From Lagopus muta (taxonomy: Eukaryota > Chordata > Aves > Galliformes > Phasianidae), in NCBI RefSeq assembly GCF_023343835.1, contig NC_064433.1, positions 136,303,957 through 136,367,956 on the forward strand: a stretch of 64,000 nucleotides of DNA, written 5' to 3'. Positions 34,440-64,000 of the stretch are shown one piece after another; position 1 is the first letter of the stretch, and every line of letters begins with the position of its first letter. The position numbers were made by a program, and so were the translations under genes. Under the pieces are notes generated by a model. That model was not told where the DNA came from and made no database searches. It saw nothing but the letters and a program-made list of their open reading frames with translations.

Positions 34440-34905
34440 CCGCAGACTCATCAACGTGGACTAAATGCACAGTCTGAACTGCATTAGGTAATGAAGATTT
34501 GTTGGCTGATAGCTGTGCACATTGTTGCTGGTTTCAGTGGTCATGGTGAGATTCCAGAGACAAAATGGAAATTCTTCCTTTCTGCCTAACGAAAATGATG
34601 GTTGAGTTGTGGACGTTTCGTGAACAAGCTCAGAAGATGGTCCAGGCTGATTGCAGGCTATTGGCTTCAATTATTGTACTGGTTGTAACATATAGGATGT
34701 AGATTTTGCATGATTTTATACTTTGGAGAAGTTTAACTAGAGGCCATTTTATTATTGAAGTTTTGACAGCACAGCATGCCATTGAGTTCATGATCCAAAG
34801 TGAACACCAGCAGTCAAATAAACAGAACTGTATTATATTGTACCTATATTAAAGGCAGTATTTGTGGTATATAAATTAAATCCCTAAATAAAACTTATGC
34901 AGTAT
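34440..34905 (+). terminator. DCUN1D2: DCUN1D2 3' UTR and poly(A) signals
   Basis: AATAAA occurs at 34817-34822 and again at 34887-34892. The second is followed by a GT/T-rich stretch (TATGTTGTGTTTTTAT) typical of a cleavage downstream element, so the mRNA probably ends near 34905. Longer isoforms cannot be excluded. Confidence 0.75.
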
Positions 34906-36872
34906 GTTGTGTTTTTATAGAAGTTAGCTCTGTGGATGTCTTAATAGAGAATTGTAAAAAAAACATGCTGTTTTATATTTGTATTTATATTTGTAAGCCT
35001 TAGCTACAGAGACTGATCACATCCAGCCTTTTATCTTCCACTGAGGCTGACTTCTTCATCACTGTGTTCTTGAAGTGCTTGCACATGCATTGCTGAGAAG
35101 GAGCTGCTTCTCTATCCTGTGTTGTGACTTCAGCTTTTTGTTAACCGTTTTAAAGTTGACTTTGTGCAACCAAAGATGCTTTTATAATTCACGTTTGATA
35201 TCATTATTCAGCTAGTCTTTACGTATTTTTTTAATTTGAAATAATGGATTGGGAGAATATAACTTGTAGCCTGAAACATCATCAATTCTAGCAAGATTCA
35301 ACAGCTTGGGAATGCAATTCCTGACACATCTCCTAGAATGTAAGCTTGCATAAGCCTGGGCGCTTCAGTAGTTGGCTTTGACTTTGGAAGTAGTTAGAAG
35401 TAAAGAAACTTCACATTAATGATTATAGTCTCTGGATATTTTGTATATTCAGTAATGTTTATGTGAGGGGGGAAAAAAAATAGCATCACTGATCTCAAGG
35501 CTAGTTGAATTGGATCTGAATGTGTTTTTCTCCCCTCTCAGTAGCTATCTATTATAAAGTGCATAAATGTCAATATCCTTCTTCCCAATGTCTTCCAATG
35601 CTTTAGCACAAGGCTTTTTACACAGGGCTCTTGTAAACACTACCTCATCAAAAAGAGGTGGCCAAAGTTTGTTAAAGCAAGGAGTTGCTAAAGAATATTT
35701 ACAGGTATGATTAATACGTGTGCTGTAATCAGAGCTGCATAAATAGAAGAATTGGAGAAGATTTTGCATTAAGTTATATAACATATCTATTTGGATCACA
35801 TCAGGTAACTTCAATATTGCATGATCTTATTTCATAATTGTGAGGATATAAAAACTTATAAAACTTAAAGTCTTCTTTTTAGAAAAAACCCTCTAAATAT
35901 TAGTTTCATGTAAGCAGTCAGCTTTCGTGTATGGCGGTGAAGCCTACAAGAACAAATGTACATCACTGCATACAGAGAGCTTACCTTCATTCTTCTACTT
36001 GACAGAACTTCAGTTGTGCATGATCTTTAAAAAGCAGGGCTTACAAATTAACCAATTTTCTATGTGTAGGGAGATAGCAGGCAAGTCACAGATGCCCAAC
36101 TAGTTGGTTAGTATTCATCTTCTCACCCAAAGCAGTTTCTAAATGTTGGATCTTGCATGACAGCCGCTAGATGTCAGTGTCTCAGTCTTCAGGCGCTTAC
36201 CTGTATTGTGCAGGAAATGAGCCTGTTAGTTAACGCGTACTCTGACTTCCTGACTTTCTTCTTAGAAGGGGATTTGTGTACATAACTCCAGCATTCTATG
36301 CAAGTCAACAGAGATTTAAAAACAGTATGACTATCTTTGTAATGCATTCGATTTTTCTACTTGGCTTACAACTAAAAATTTCTGTGTCTGTCCTGTAGGC
36401 TTGGGAGAATAAATGTTACATCCAATGGCATCAACTGCTTCTATCCAGCCAATAGCAGTGGAGTGCTTTCAGTTCACTATGTCACTTAGGATGTACAAGT
36501 ATAATAGAGCAGAAATTACTTAATCTATTGGTGTATTATGTAATCAAACAGTTTCATAGCACTGGAGCTTGTGAAACATGCTGAGAACTCCCTCAAATCA
36601 ACCTGATGACTCTTTTACATTTCAGGATAAGTGGAGCATAACAAATGTATGTGGCTTGAGGCTTTTTGACTTAATAATCCAAGGAGGAAGGTGCTCAGCA
36701 CAGTGTTCTATTTCCATACAGACACTATTGTTTGCCACTCTTAAGCCTTGCAACAGAAGAGGACTGGGTAAAAGTGTAGCAGGATTTTTACTTTTCTTTT
36801 GCTCTTCCCAGTCTTTTACCCACTTGAAACCACCTGTGCACTTTACCTTCCCATAAATATGGAATAAGTATG

Positions 36873-36894
36873 GATTGTTCAAGCTTGAACAATC
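36873..36894. repeat. Perfect 22 nt palindrome
   Basis: GATTGTTCAAG followed directly by its exact reverse complement CTTGAACAATC, with a HindIII-type AAGCTT centre. No spacer; symmetry breaks on the next base each side. Confidence 0.97.
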
Positions 36895-39454
36895 ATAAAA
36901 GTAAATGCAAATAAACTGCTTTCGGATGATGACTTCCTTTTGAATTCTAGTATTTGCTGCTGTTCACTCTTACGCTTCACAGTACTCTCTGACTCAGTTT
37001 TTTTATATACTGGTAATGCACAGGCTGATCAATTTATAATTATAAATGGTACAGAAATCTTTAAGTTGTTCCCTGCATACCATATTAGTTCCTAGATAAG
37101 CTGTTTGTATTTGTTAAAGTTGTTGCCAAGTTGTTTGGTTTTACATCCTAGAGCGTTTGAAACTGAGCCATAGGATTTGTACTTGCCAATTCTAAATTTA
37201 AATGTAATTTATCACGTGTGTCATTCCAAGAAGAACACACCCGCAGGCATCCATTTGTGCAATGCACCTGGGAGCTTTGCTGCCAAACGAGCTGTACGTG
37301 TGTGAATTTTGTGGCAATGGAAAAAAGGAATAAAGGGACTTGGAACATAAGGGATCGAAGTCGGTCATGTGGGATCTCTGTATGGTTTTGTCAGCTTTCT
37401 GCTTTGGAAGCCTTGCAAGGACCAGTGGGATTTTGGTTTGTTTCAGTTAGTTTGTTGGATTCCTGCATTTTTATTTCACTGGGAAGAAGAGGGCAAGGGT
37501 ATAAGTCGACTTTTTTTAGCAGTTACAATGGAAACAAACGTCTGCCTGTTTTGTTCATCTGTGCCACCTTTAAGCTTTTAAGCAGCTTGCTGTGTTTAGC
37601 TGCAGTGCTGGATCCACTACGCCTACCCAATAGCGACTGTATCTCCCATTTGCATCCTCAGTTTGTACTAACCACGAGATGTAACTGCAGGGGAAGTCTT
37701 GCTCAGTCTTAGGTTCTGAGCTCTGCAGGCCAATCTATGCAGAGACCTTCAGAGGTATGTATTCAACTGTCCTTAATTCTCTTCTGAAAGTTTGGAGCAA
37801 AATAGGTGTCCTCTCTGCTTTCCCCATGGCATGTCTGTCCAGCTTCTGTGATGCCACAAGTGTTCTCCTGTAACAGCAAAACTGCTGATGAGTCATGGCA
37901 AAAAATGGAAAACTTTTCCAACCTCTAGCTTCCCTCAGCTTCCACCAACCCAGCACCTGGCTCATCTAGAGGCACAGCCCTTCTGAAAGGGAAAAAGGTC
38001 ATGTTTTGAAATAATGAGACCTTGTTATTTTTTATTTTTTGGGGGAAGAAGTATTCACCAAAGCATGCTTTCTGACATTTGCATTGTAAAGAATGTAAAG
38101 AGTGTCCTGGGTAGAATAAGGTGAGATGGACACCTGTGATGCTCAGCTTTTTTATTGTAAGCCGTTGATAGAAAGATCTGTGACTGCAGCCACCTCTACA
38201 CTCACAAACACAAGATGCCAAATTCCAGATCAGTGGGTACAGTGTTCACTTCTTAATGAGAAAACACCTGAAGAAGCTTAAGAATATTCACATTATTATT
38301 AAGTGATCAGGATGCTTCGTCTTATTGGCTTGTGTAGCTGCTTGACATCCACAGTGTTTTTTCTCTTGTGCCTCTTAGAAGCATGAGATGCTCTGTGCTC
38401 TGCCATTTGTTGTTAGACAAACCATATAGGCTTCATGTGATGTTGTAGGCTTTCTGTCAAGGCGGTAGAAAAGAATCAAGTCTATGCTGCAGCATTAAAG
38501 GAACATTTTTCTCTCAAGGCAGCGGTGTGAAGCAGCATAAAAATGATGCACCCCAAGCAATTAAACAAGTAAAGGCTTTGCTTGTTTTTTTCCTGGGTCT
38601 CAGTGTCTTCTATAGCTAGTACCATTCTTAAAGATGTGATCCCTATGCCAGAGTGAAACCCTTCCCTTTGGTAGTCACATTGCATCTCTGATACATCTGG
38701 CCAGGGTTAGTGAATAGGTTCAAGTCTAAGCAGGAGTTGGAGCAGAAACAGAACTGTTGAGAAGCCCTGTCTGGTATCAACTGTACTTCTCTGGGGTACA
38801 GCTCTGTATCCTTGGAATAGGTGAAATTTGAATCCAGGGCATTTCCTACTGAGCATACTGACTGGCAGACTCACAGGTCAGGCACCTACGGCGTAGTCTT
38901 CTTTTACTCAAAATGCAGAGGGGCTGTTGGTGGCAGCCATCTCGGCTCATGCTCCGTTGACTGGAAGTAGCACATTTAAAGGACATCACGTGCAGTTTAC
39001 AGATTAAACGAAAGCTCAGTTCTTTGTTGTGTTTTCAATCTAGCCTTATTTCCATTAGCTAAGGGCTTTGTTCCTAATTTGGGATACGTTACGAGCAGTC
39101 GAGTGTGCATGCAGCAGTGTAAAGTCCATGGGAGGCAAAAGGGCACTAAAACTGCCAGCTACTTTTAAGAGGACGAGATAGATGGGAAACTAAGAATAGC
39201 TTTGCCCATTTCCAGAAAGGAACCTTTCATCTGATAAGGCCCCTCCTAGCCCTCCGCAGTGCCTCAGCAGCTGGTTTGCAAGTCTTTCCATGTGCTTTAA
39301 AATGACAATATTCTGTAGGAGTGCCAAAGGCGTGCCACACAGGCTACAGGGACCTGTAACTGAGATGTCAGACTGGCAGCTACTGTGCCTCCAGTGGTTT
39401 TTTGGAAGATGTGTTCGCCTGAATTTTCCATTTGAGTGCTCCCTTTCAGACCGC

Positions 39455-39605
39455 CATAGAATCATAGAATCAATCACTCAGGTTGGAAAAGACCTTAAAG
39501 ATCATGGAGTCCAACCACAAGCTAACCATACCACCCTAACTCTAACAACCCTCTGCTAAATCATGTCCCTGAGCATCACATGCAAACGGTTGCCCATGGC
39601 TGGCC
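39455..39605 (-). mobile_element. CR1 LINE, diverged 3' end
   Basis: CATAGAATCATAGAATCAAT, GGTTGGAAAAGACCTTAAAG, ATCATGGAGTCCAACCACAA, ATCATGTCCCTGAGCATCAC. Reverse-oriented CR1 tail, of a subfamily different from most other copies in the window. The far boundary is approximate. Confidence 0.85.
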
Positions 39606-40931
39606 ATCTCTGGAGCTGACTGCCCAGCCATGTTGCACAGCTCATGGCCCTCTGCCCTGTGCGGTTCCTCTGGGACATAAGGCATAACTGCCCTTTGCTC
39701 TGTGCTTTTTCCGTTCAGAATTGTTCTTTCCTACCAAAGAAACACACTCGTAGTGTCCTTAAAGCTCAGCACTTCTGTTACCTGTGTCCTGATCTTTAAA
39801 ACACAAGTTGCTGCTTCCTCTGGTTTTGCTTATTTCTTAGAATGTAGAGCGAGGATGGCAAAGTTTATTTTCCATCCAAGTGCTTGGAAGCTGTGTTAAG
39901 GTTTCTTGTGTGAAGTACAGTAGTATTCGTACTCATGTCAAATATCCTGTCTGTGATTAACTGCTTATCATTCTGGCAGGTAGCAGGATGCATCCTCGGC
40001 ACACTGCCCTTTTCCATCTGAGGAGCAATCAGGATTGCTTCTCATAAAAGATCAAAGGAAAACAAAACTCTCAGATATCCTCTATCAAAAATTGACTTTA
40101 CTGCAGTAAAGCCAATTGCATTCAAGTCAACGCTTTCTGCACGACTGCTTGTATTTCAATCTGTAAACTGCTAGTAATTTGTGATTCTGTAGGTCAGCAT
40201 GAACCTTGGAACCACAATTTAGGTTGGTCTCTATAGACCCTTGAAGGAAGATGCTGAGCCTACGTAGATGGATTTGTGGGCAGTGTATGTTCAGAAGGCT
40301 GCAAAACTGCAGAGCCCTTTCTTACACTGCCTGGCAGCAGCACAGAAAAAAACTACAACAACAGAATGAAGTGCTTGATTTTCCAAGCATCAACTTTGGA
40401 AGGATGGCATTAAGAAAACTCAGTTCTTACAAAGTGTGATTTTCAATATATGAACTTTCTGAGATTCGCAGGATGCCATTTAAATACATCTTTTAAAATA
40501 GTTTCCTTTACGAGTGCAAATGTGGGCTGCATGTAAGCTCTGCCTTAGGAAAAAGTCATTCTTCGCCAGGCAGCAGCACTTGGGACTGAAGCTGGCATTT
40601 TGCTCAGTGCTTGTCCAGGGGTGCAGTGAATTAACTAAACACTCCTGGTGGAACAGCAAGAAAGTTGCTGACAAAATATAATAATTAGAAGTGTGCATGT
40701 TACTTCAGATGGGCTTTCTTGTCACATAAGCCATCATTCTTGTGATTCCTGATTAATGGGCACCTCTTTTATTGCAGGCTTTCAGCTTCTCCATCAGTCC
40801 CTGAAAGCGAGACTGACTGCAGCCTATCAGAAAAGTGCAGGAAAATGTATTAATTTGCAAGTTATTAAATAAATAAACACCCTTGTGAAGCCATCTGTTT
40901 TTCTGGGTGTAGAATTACTTGCACTGGGTAG

Positions 40932-60164
<19,233 letters not shown>

Positions 60165-60450
60165 AACTGTCTCTGCCATTTTCTCTTTCTATAAAGACTA
60201 TATCAAATCCTGTAGATAACTGTCCGACTTTAATGATGAAGGAATTAGCTGAGAGTTAATCTGAAAGGATGTATGTAGATTGTGTGCAAGTGAAGATAGC
60301 TGAATAACTGAAGAACAACTAGGTATTTACAGTGTTTGTGGGTTTTTTTTACAAATGTAGGGATTTTTTGAATATAAATATTGCTGCCTAAGCCTGTGAG
60401 ATAATCTCAAATGGAAAAAAATCAATAAAAACTTTTGACTGATTTCAGTC
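60165..60450 (+). terminator. ADPRHL1: ADPRHL1 3' UTR and poly(A) signal
   Basis: AATAAA at 60424-60429 within ATCAATAAAAACTTTTGACT, about 260 bp after the stop, implying cleavage near 60445. No long downstream coding exon is seen within the window. Confidence 0.75.
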
Positions 60451-61066
60451 TAACTTGCTATAATACCACTTTCTAAACAGCTGTGAGCAGTAATTACACA
60501 CACAAAATTAATTTTGAGAACTAATGCTTTCTTGCAGAACTAATGGTAGTGCCCACTTATGGGGATATTCTCTGTATACTTGACAATCCTTTCACCACTG
60601 CTGTTTTACCATGTTCTCAAATCTCATGTGTCTGTGACACTTGTAAATCTACTATCTCACGGATTATCCTTTAATGAACCGCTGATCCTCGCATCAGCAC
60701 AGTGGTGCAAGGTATTGTTGCATTACAAGCTTCCAGAAAAGGAAAAGCCAAGACTAAAAATACCCCTAAGGATAAGCAAAATCATCTGCGCCCAAAATTT
60801 CTGAATTGTACTTTTGTCATTCTTCAGTCTTCAGAGCAAACTTTTTTAACAATACAACAGGCTGAAATATTTGTAAATAAATGAATCTTACACTATTTCC
60901 TAAACGCCATAATTTATTTTTAGACTGAGCAGATTATATGTTGCTGTATCAGTATCTGAATTTTTGGCTGAGGTCTTCAAGCAGTTGTAATAGGTCAACA
61001 GTCAGGCTCTGATACATTTCACAAGTCTGAGAAACAGAACCCCTGGAAATAAAACCATTACAACTA

Positions 61067-61310
61067 CTCTTTTTCTTTTTTTCCTTTTCCTTTTCCTTTT
61101 CTTTTCCTTTTCCTTTTCTTTTCCTTTTCCTTTTCATTTTCTTTTCCTTTTTCTTTTTTTCTCCTCTCTATACTTCTCATCTTCCCTTCCCTCTCCTTCC
61201 CTTTTCCCTTCTCTTTTCATCGCTATTTTTTTTCTTTCTGTTTTTCTTTGTTTTCCTTTCTCTCTTCTTATTTCTCTCGCCTTTTTGTTTTCTCTTTGTC
61301 TTTCTTAATA
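61067..61310. repeat. Polypyrimidine tract, (CTTTTC)n-like
   Basis: About 240 bp almost wholly C and T on the plus strand. 61067-61135 is uninterrupted pyrimidine built from TTTTCC/CTTTT units; after single A bases at 61136 and 61170 it continues as degenerate TTTCC/CTCTT. The minus-strand lysine/arginine/glutamate-rich frame across it is a translation of the repeat, not a gene. Confidence 0.96.
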
Positions 61311-61924
61311 AAGTCAGAAAACCATGATTCATTTAAAAGCTACATGCAGCTGTAAACAGTAGGAATGGATGAAGGAGGTTCTGATGTTCCAGCAGCATGG
61401 GCACAAATCTGGAATTCTTAGTGAAATGATGTGAAAGAATTAAGCACGGAATTAGCACCTGGTGTTTAACCTCATATTTTACCTCACAAGTTCAGAAACT
61501 GAGGTCTGCATAACCCTTTCTAATCTTCACAGTTAGTGACTGACTACATGGTGTTGGTTTCTCTTATCTTTCTCCAGCTGCTGAACTGTGTTTTAAAAAG
61601 ATAGCTAAAAATACATAAGTACTTTCCTATTCGTTTTTCCATGTAAGCAATTGCTGGGATTGTCACTGGGATGTTATGTGGCAGAAACAGGAGCAGGTGG
61701 TCTGTGTTGTTATGAATAGCAGCATGCATGACAATATCCGTATGAAAAGGATTTCCTTACTACCAGCTACTTCAGACACTGTTGTTTTAGCATGTTTTCT
61801 CTTCTCAGCTTTGCAAGGTGCTTTCTTGCTTGCTTTGGAGATATGTTAAACAAGAAGGGCCATTTTTGTTAGTAGCATTTGATTTAAGACAATACCAAGA
61901 CTTCCTGAAAACATTCCTTTTAGC

Positions 61925-61968
61925 TTATGATGCTGTATATATATATATATACAGTTTATGATGCTGTA
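61925..61968. repeat. Direct repeats flanking a (TA)8 palindrome
   Basis: TTATGATGCTGTA at 61925-61937 and 61956-61968 in the same direction. Between and overlapping them is CTG-(TA)8-CAG, a 22 nt perfect palindrome at 61933-61954. Confidence 0.95.
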
Positions 61969-64000
61969 ATAAATTCAGCAGTAGGGAAGAGAAATTAACA
62001 TATCCTGCATCTCCAGTGCTTCAACCTTTCCTCTTCCTTTGAAAGAAAAAAGAATCACAAAAAGATGAAGTGTGCGAACAACTATTTTGTTCCCACTTCA
62101 CCATATATCCAGACTGATGAGGACCAAGTTTTGTTTTAGAGACAAATAAGAGAATCTGATTTAAAAGGTTGTTTACATGGGCTGAACTCACAAAGCACCA
62201 TTTCTGCACTGGCTGGGGTGAGATGTACTGGCTGCCATTTCATCGAGAACACTAAAAAGGCCTCACTGCCAGTCGTACACTTTTAGCAAGCACTACAGGA
62301 TTCCCCCACCCTATTTTCTGCAGCCCCCAGAGCCCTCACACATTGGGAAAGGTGGGCTGGGGGTGTTGGCAGGGATGGAGGAGAGTGCTTGCTGTCCCCT
62401 GTCCGCACATGGCATTGCCCACTACAGAGGTTTCCTCAGGACAGGCCAGCCTCTGGGATAGGGTTGCACTGCGGCCCGTTAACATTTCAGGCTGTTGCCA
62501 CTCCAGCACTGCTGTGCTAAGTGTCACCAAAGAACCTATAAATAAATAAGTAAATTGCCTGTCTTATGTATCTTAATTATTCACGGGCCAAGAAGGCAAG
62601 ACACTTTTGAAGATGGCCTTACCTCCCATAGAGGCCCAAGTGAACTGTGCTCCAGACACCGAAAACCACATCCTTACAGCAGCGCTTCCAGGAGCTGGCA
62701 GTATGTCAAGGCAGCATCATGTGCTTTAAGAACAACGCAAATCTCCAGGAGAAGAGGCTGAAGTCTTCTTCAGGCCATTTCCCAGCCTCAGAGAGGGGTC
62801 TGTGCAGCCAGCTTGTCCTGTGACATAATTCACTCAGAGGTGACTTTTTCAGAGGTTTGGAGTTCCGCCTGCATACAGTGGGTACCTGCTCCATTCCTTC
62901 CAGATATAGGTGAGACTAGAGCTGACAACATGCAGTTGATCTGGAGGAGATTATATTTCATTGATAGGTCACTCGGTAAAAGAAAAGCAGGATGCAAATA
63001 AGAAAAGGTGATGAAGAAATGCTAGGGATGGTGTCTCAGCCCAGTGAAAATGATGGTCACACTCCAAACCTGGTATGCCTGAGAAATCCTCATCATCGCA
63101 CTCCCTCTCTGAGGTGGTGAACACGGATCAAACACTCGACCCATGCAACATGTCTTGCTGCTTAAGGCAATGCAGTATTCCCATAAATCCTAATTTCTGA
63201 GGGCAGCATATAAGAACACGCTATTTTATATCTTACCACCAGCATCAAAGGAAAAGCATGAACAGAGCTCACAAGTGGTATACTTTAATGAAGTTGTATG
63301 GATTTCATAGCTCTTAAGTCATAAATTACTCTTAATACACATAGTAGAGAGAATCTGATCTTCTTCCCTTCACAATCAATAGTAGTTTGACTATGCAGAC
63401 CTCACTGAGAACAGGACTAGTCCATATTTTACTGTGAACATTTATTGTATCTGAAGTAGTATGGTAGGGAGAGACAAGCAGGGCATCTGTTCTGCTGCTG
63501 TTCTGAGACATCAGAGAGCTTAAATCACAATGATTGATGTGCCTGCGTGTGTTTCTGAACATACTAGGCGCTTTTTAGGGAGGAGAGGAGCAATCTTCTG
63601 CCATGGAAAGCTCTCAGTGAAAATCCTGACCAGCTCTAGTAGAAAGAGTGAATTAGGATATTCTTAGCCTTAGTTATACCCCAATTTGTTATTTATTTAT
63701 TAGGTTTTAATTTTGAAAATGTCCATAGTTGTTACAAATGGGGATCTTGATATAACACGGCAGCCTTGCTTCTTCAGCCCCTGGCTAATTCAGTAAGGGA
63801 TAGGGTAGATGTTACCACATTGTCCATGTGGGAGAGAGCACCTGTGCTATGTTGAAATGCAGTTCTTCCCAATCAAAACCAATGCAGTATTGTTTGTTAC
63901 ATTAGACATACGCCAGTTGTCATGCTTTTTTCTTTCCTTGGCCCCTAAAAATATCTACAAAGTCATTATAAATAGACCTTCTTCCATTCAAGATGGCAAC

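Larger units (their letters stand above)
60451..64000. other. Intergenic downstream of ADPRHL1
   Basis: 3.5 kb. It holds a pyrimidine tract (61067-61310) and a palindrome/direct-repeat cluster (61925-61968). I see no exon of GRTP1 or any other gene, and no CR1. Confidence 0.78.

Noticed and set aside
35545..35814. 89-codon minus-strand ORF downstream of DCUN1D2
   Set aside because: No family resemblance, no splice signals, and it lies beyond the DCUN1D2 poly(A) site in AT-rich DNA.
37218..37712. 164-codon plus-strand ORF between DCUN1D2 and ADPRHL1
   Set aside because: No recognisable domain, no coding-like composition and no promoter or splice context. A frame of this length is plausible by chance among many in 64 kb.
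40856..40880. AATAAATAAA run as a poly(A) signal of an upstream gene
   Set aside because: No transcript end is expected here: DCUN1D2 already has good signals at 34817 and 34887, and no ORF or 3' exon precedes this run.
60949..61137. Small Lys/Arg/Glu-rich minus-strand ORF
   Set aside because: It is a direct translation of the CTTTTC-type simple repeat.

Overview
The window is nuclear DNA from a bird, most likely chicken or a close galliform. The evidence is short exons with GT-AG introns, a roughly 1.4 kb CpG island, and about seventeen pieces of the avian CR1 LINE, several ending in the CR1-type tail ATTCTATGATCCTATGA. There are no operons, CRISPR arrays, prokaryotic mobile elements or RNA genes that I can recognise. 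Exon borders were placed by hand from splice sites, codon phase and remembered vertebrate orthologues. For all three genes the exon phases join without a break.

Layout. (1) Bases 1-13317, minus strand: the 5' three quarters of TMCO3, a putative cation/proton antiporter with a coiled-coil lumenal region. Eight coding exons are present (502 codons); the last is cut by the window edge. (2) About 13010-14440: a CpG island that serves as a head-to-head promoter for TMCO3 (leftwards) and DCUN1D2 (rightwards). (3) 13776-34439, plus strand: complete DCUN1D2, 7 coding exons, 259 residues, a co-E3 for cullin neddylation; its 3' UTR ends near 34905. (4) About 34.9-41.2 kb: intergenic. (5) 41247-60164, plus strand: complete ADPRHL1 (ARH2), 7 coding exons, 354 residues, a heart-associated ADP-ribosylhydrolase-like pseudoenzyme; poly(A) signal at 60424. 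(6) 60.45-64 kb: intergenic, with a 240 bp pyrimidine tract. The order TMCO3-DCUN1D2-ADPRHL1 and the strands match human 13q34, where GRTP1 comes next, so GRTP1 is expected just past base 64000.

The three genes do not form a pathway; they are a conserved syntenic block. TMCO3 and DCUN1D2 probably share promoter control. ADPRHL1 is muscle-specific and has its own start region without a CpG island.

The items most worth a second look are: a decayed or alternative coding stretch in ADPRHL1 intron 2 with a good acceptor in matching phase and a tail-anchor-like end; a recursive-splice-like junction at TMCO3 exon 3; a TMCO3 splice donor that runs straight into an A15-(TA)16 microsatellite; inverted CR1 copies bracketing DCUN1D2 exons 5-6; a perfect 22 nt palindrome in the intergenic gap; and a possible solo LTR in ADPRHL1 intron 1.
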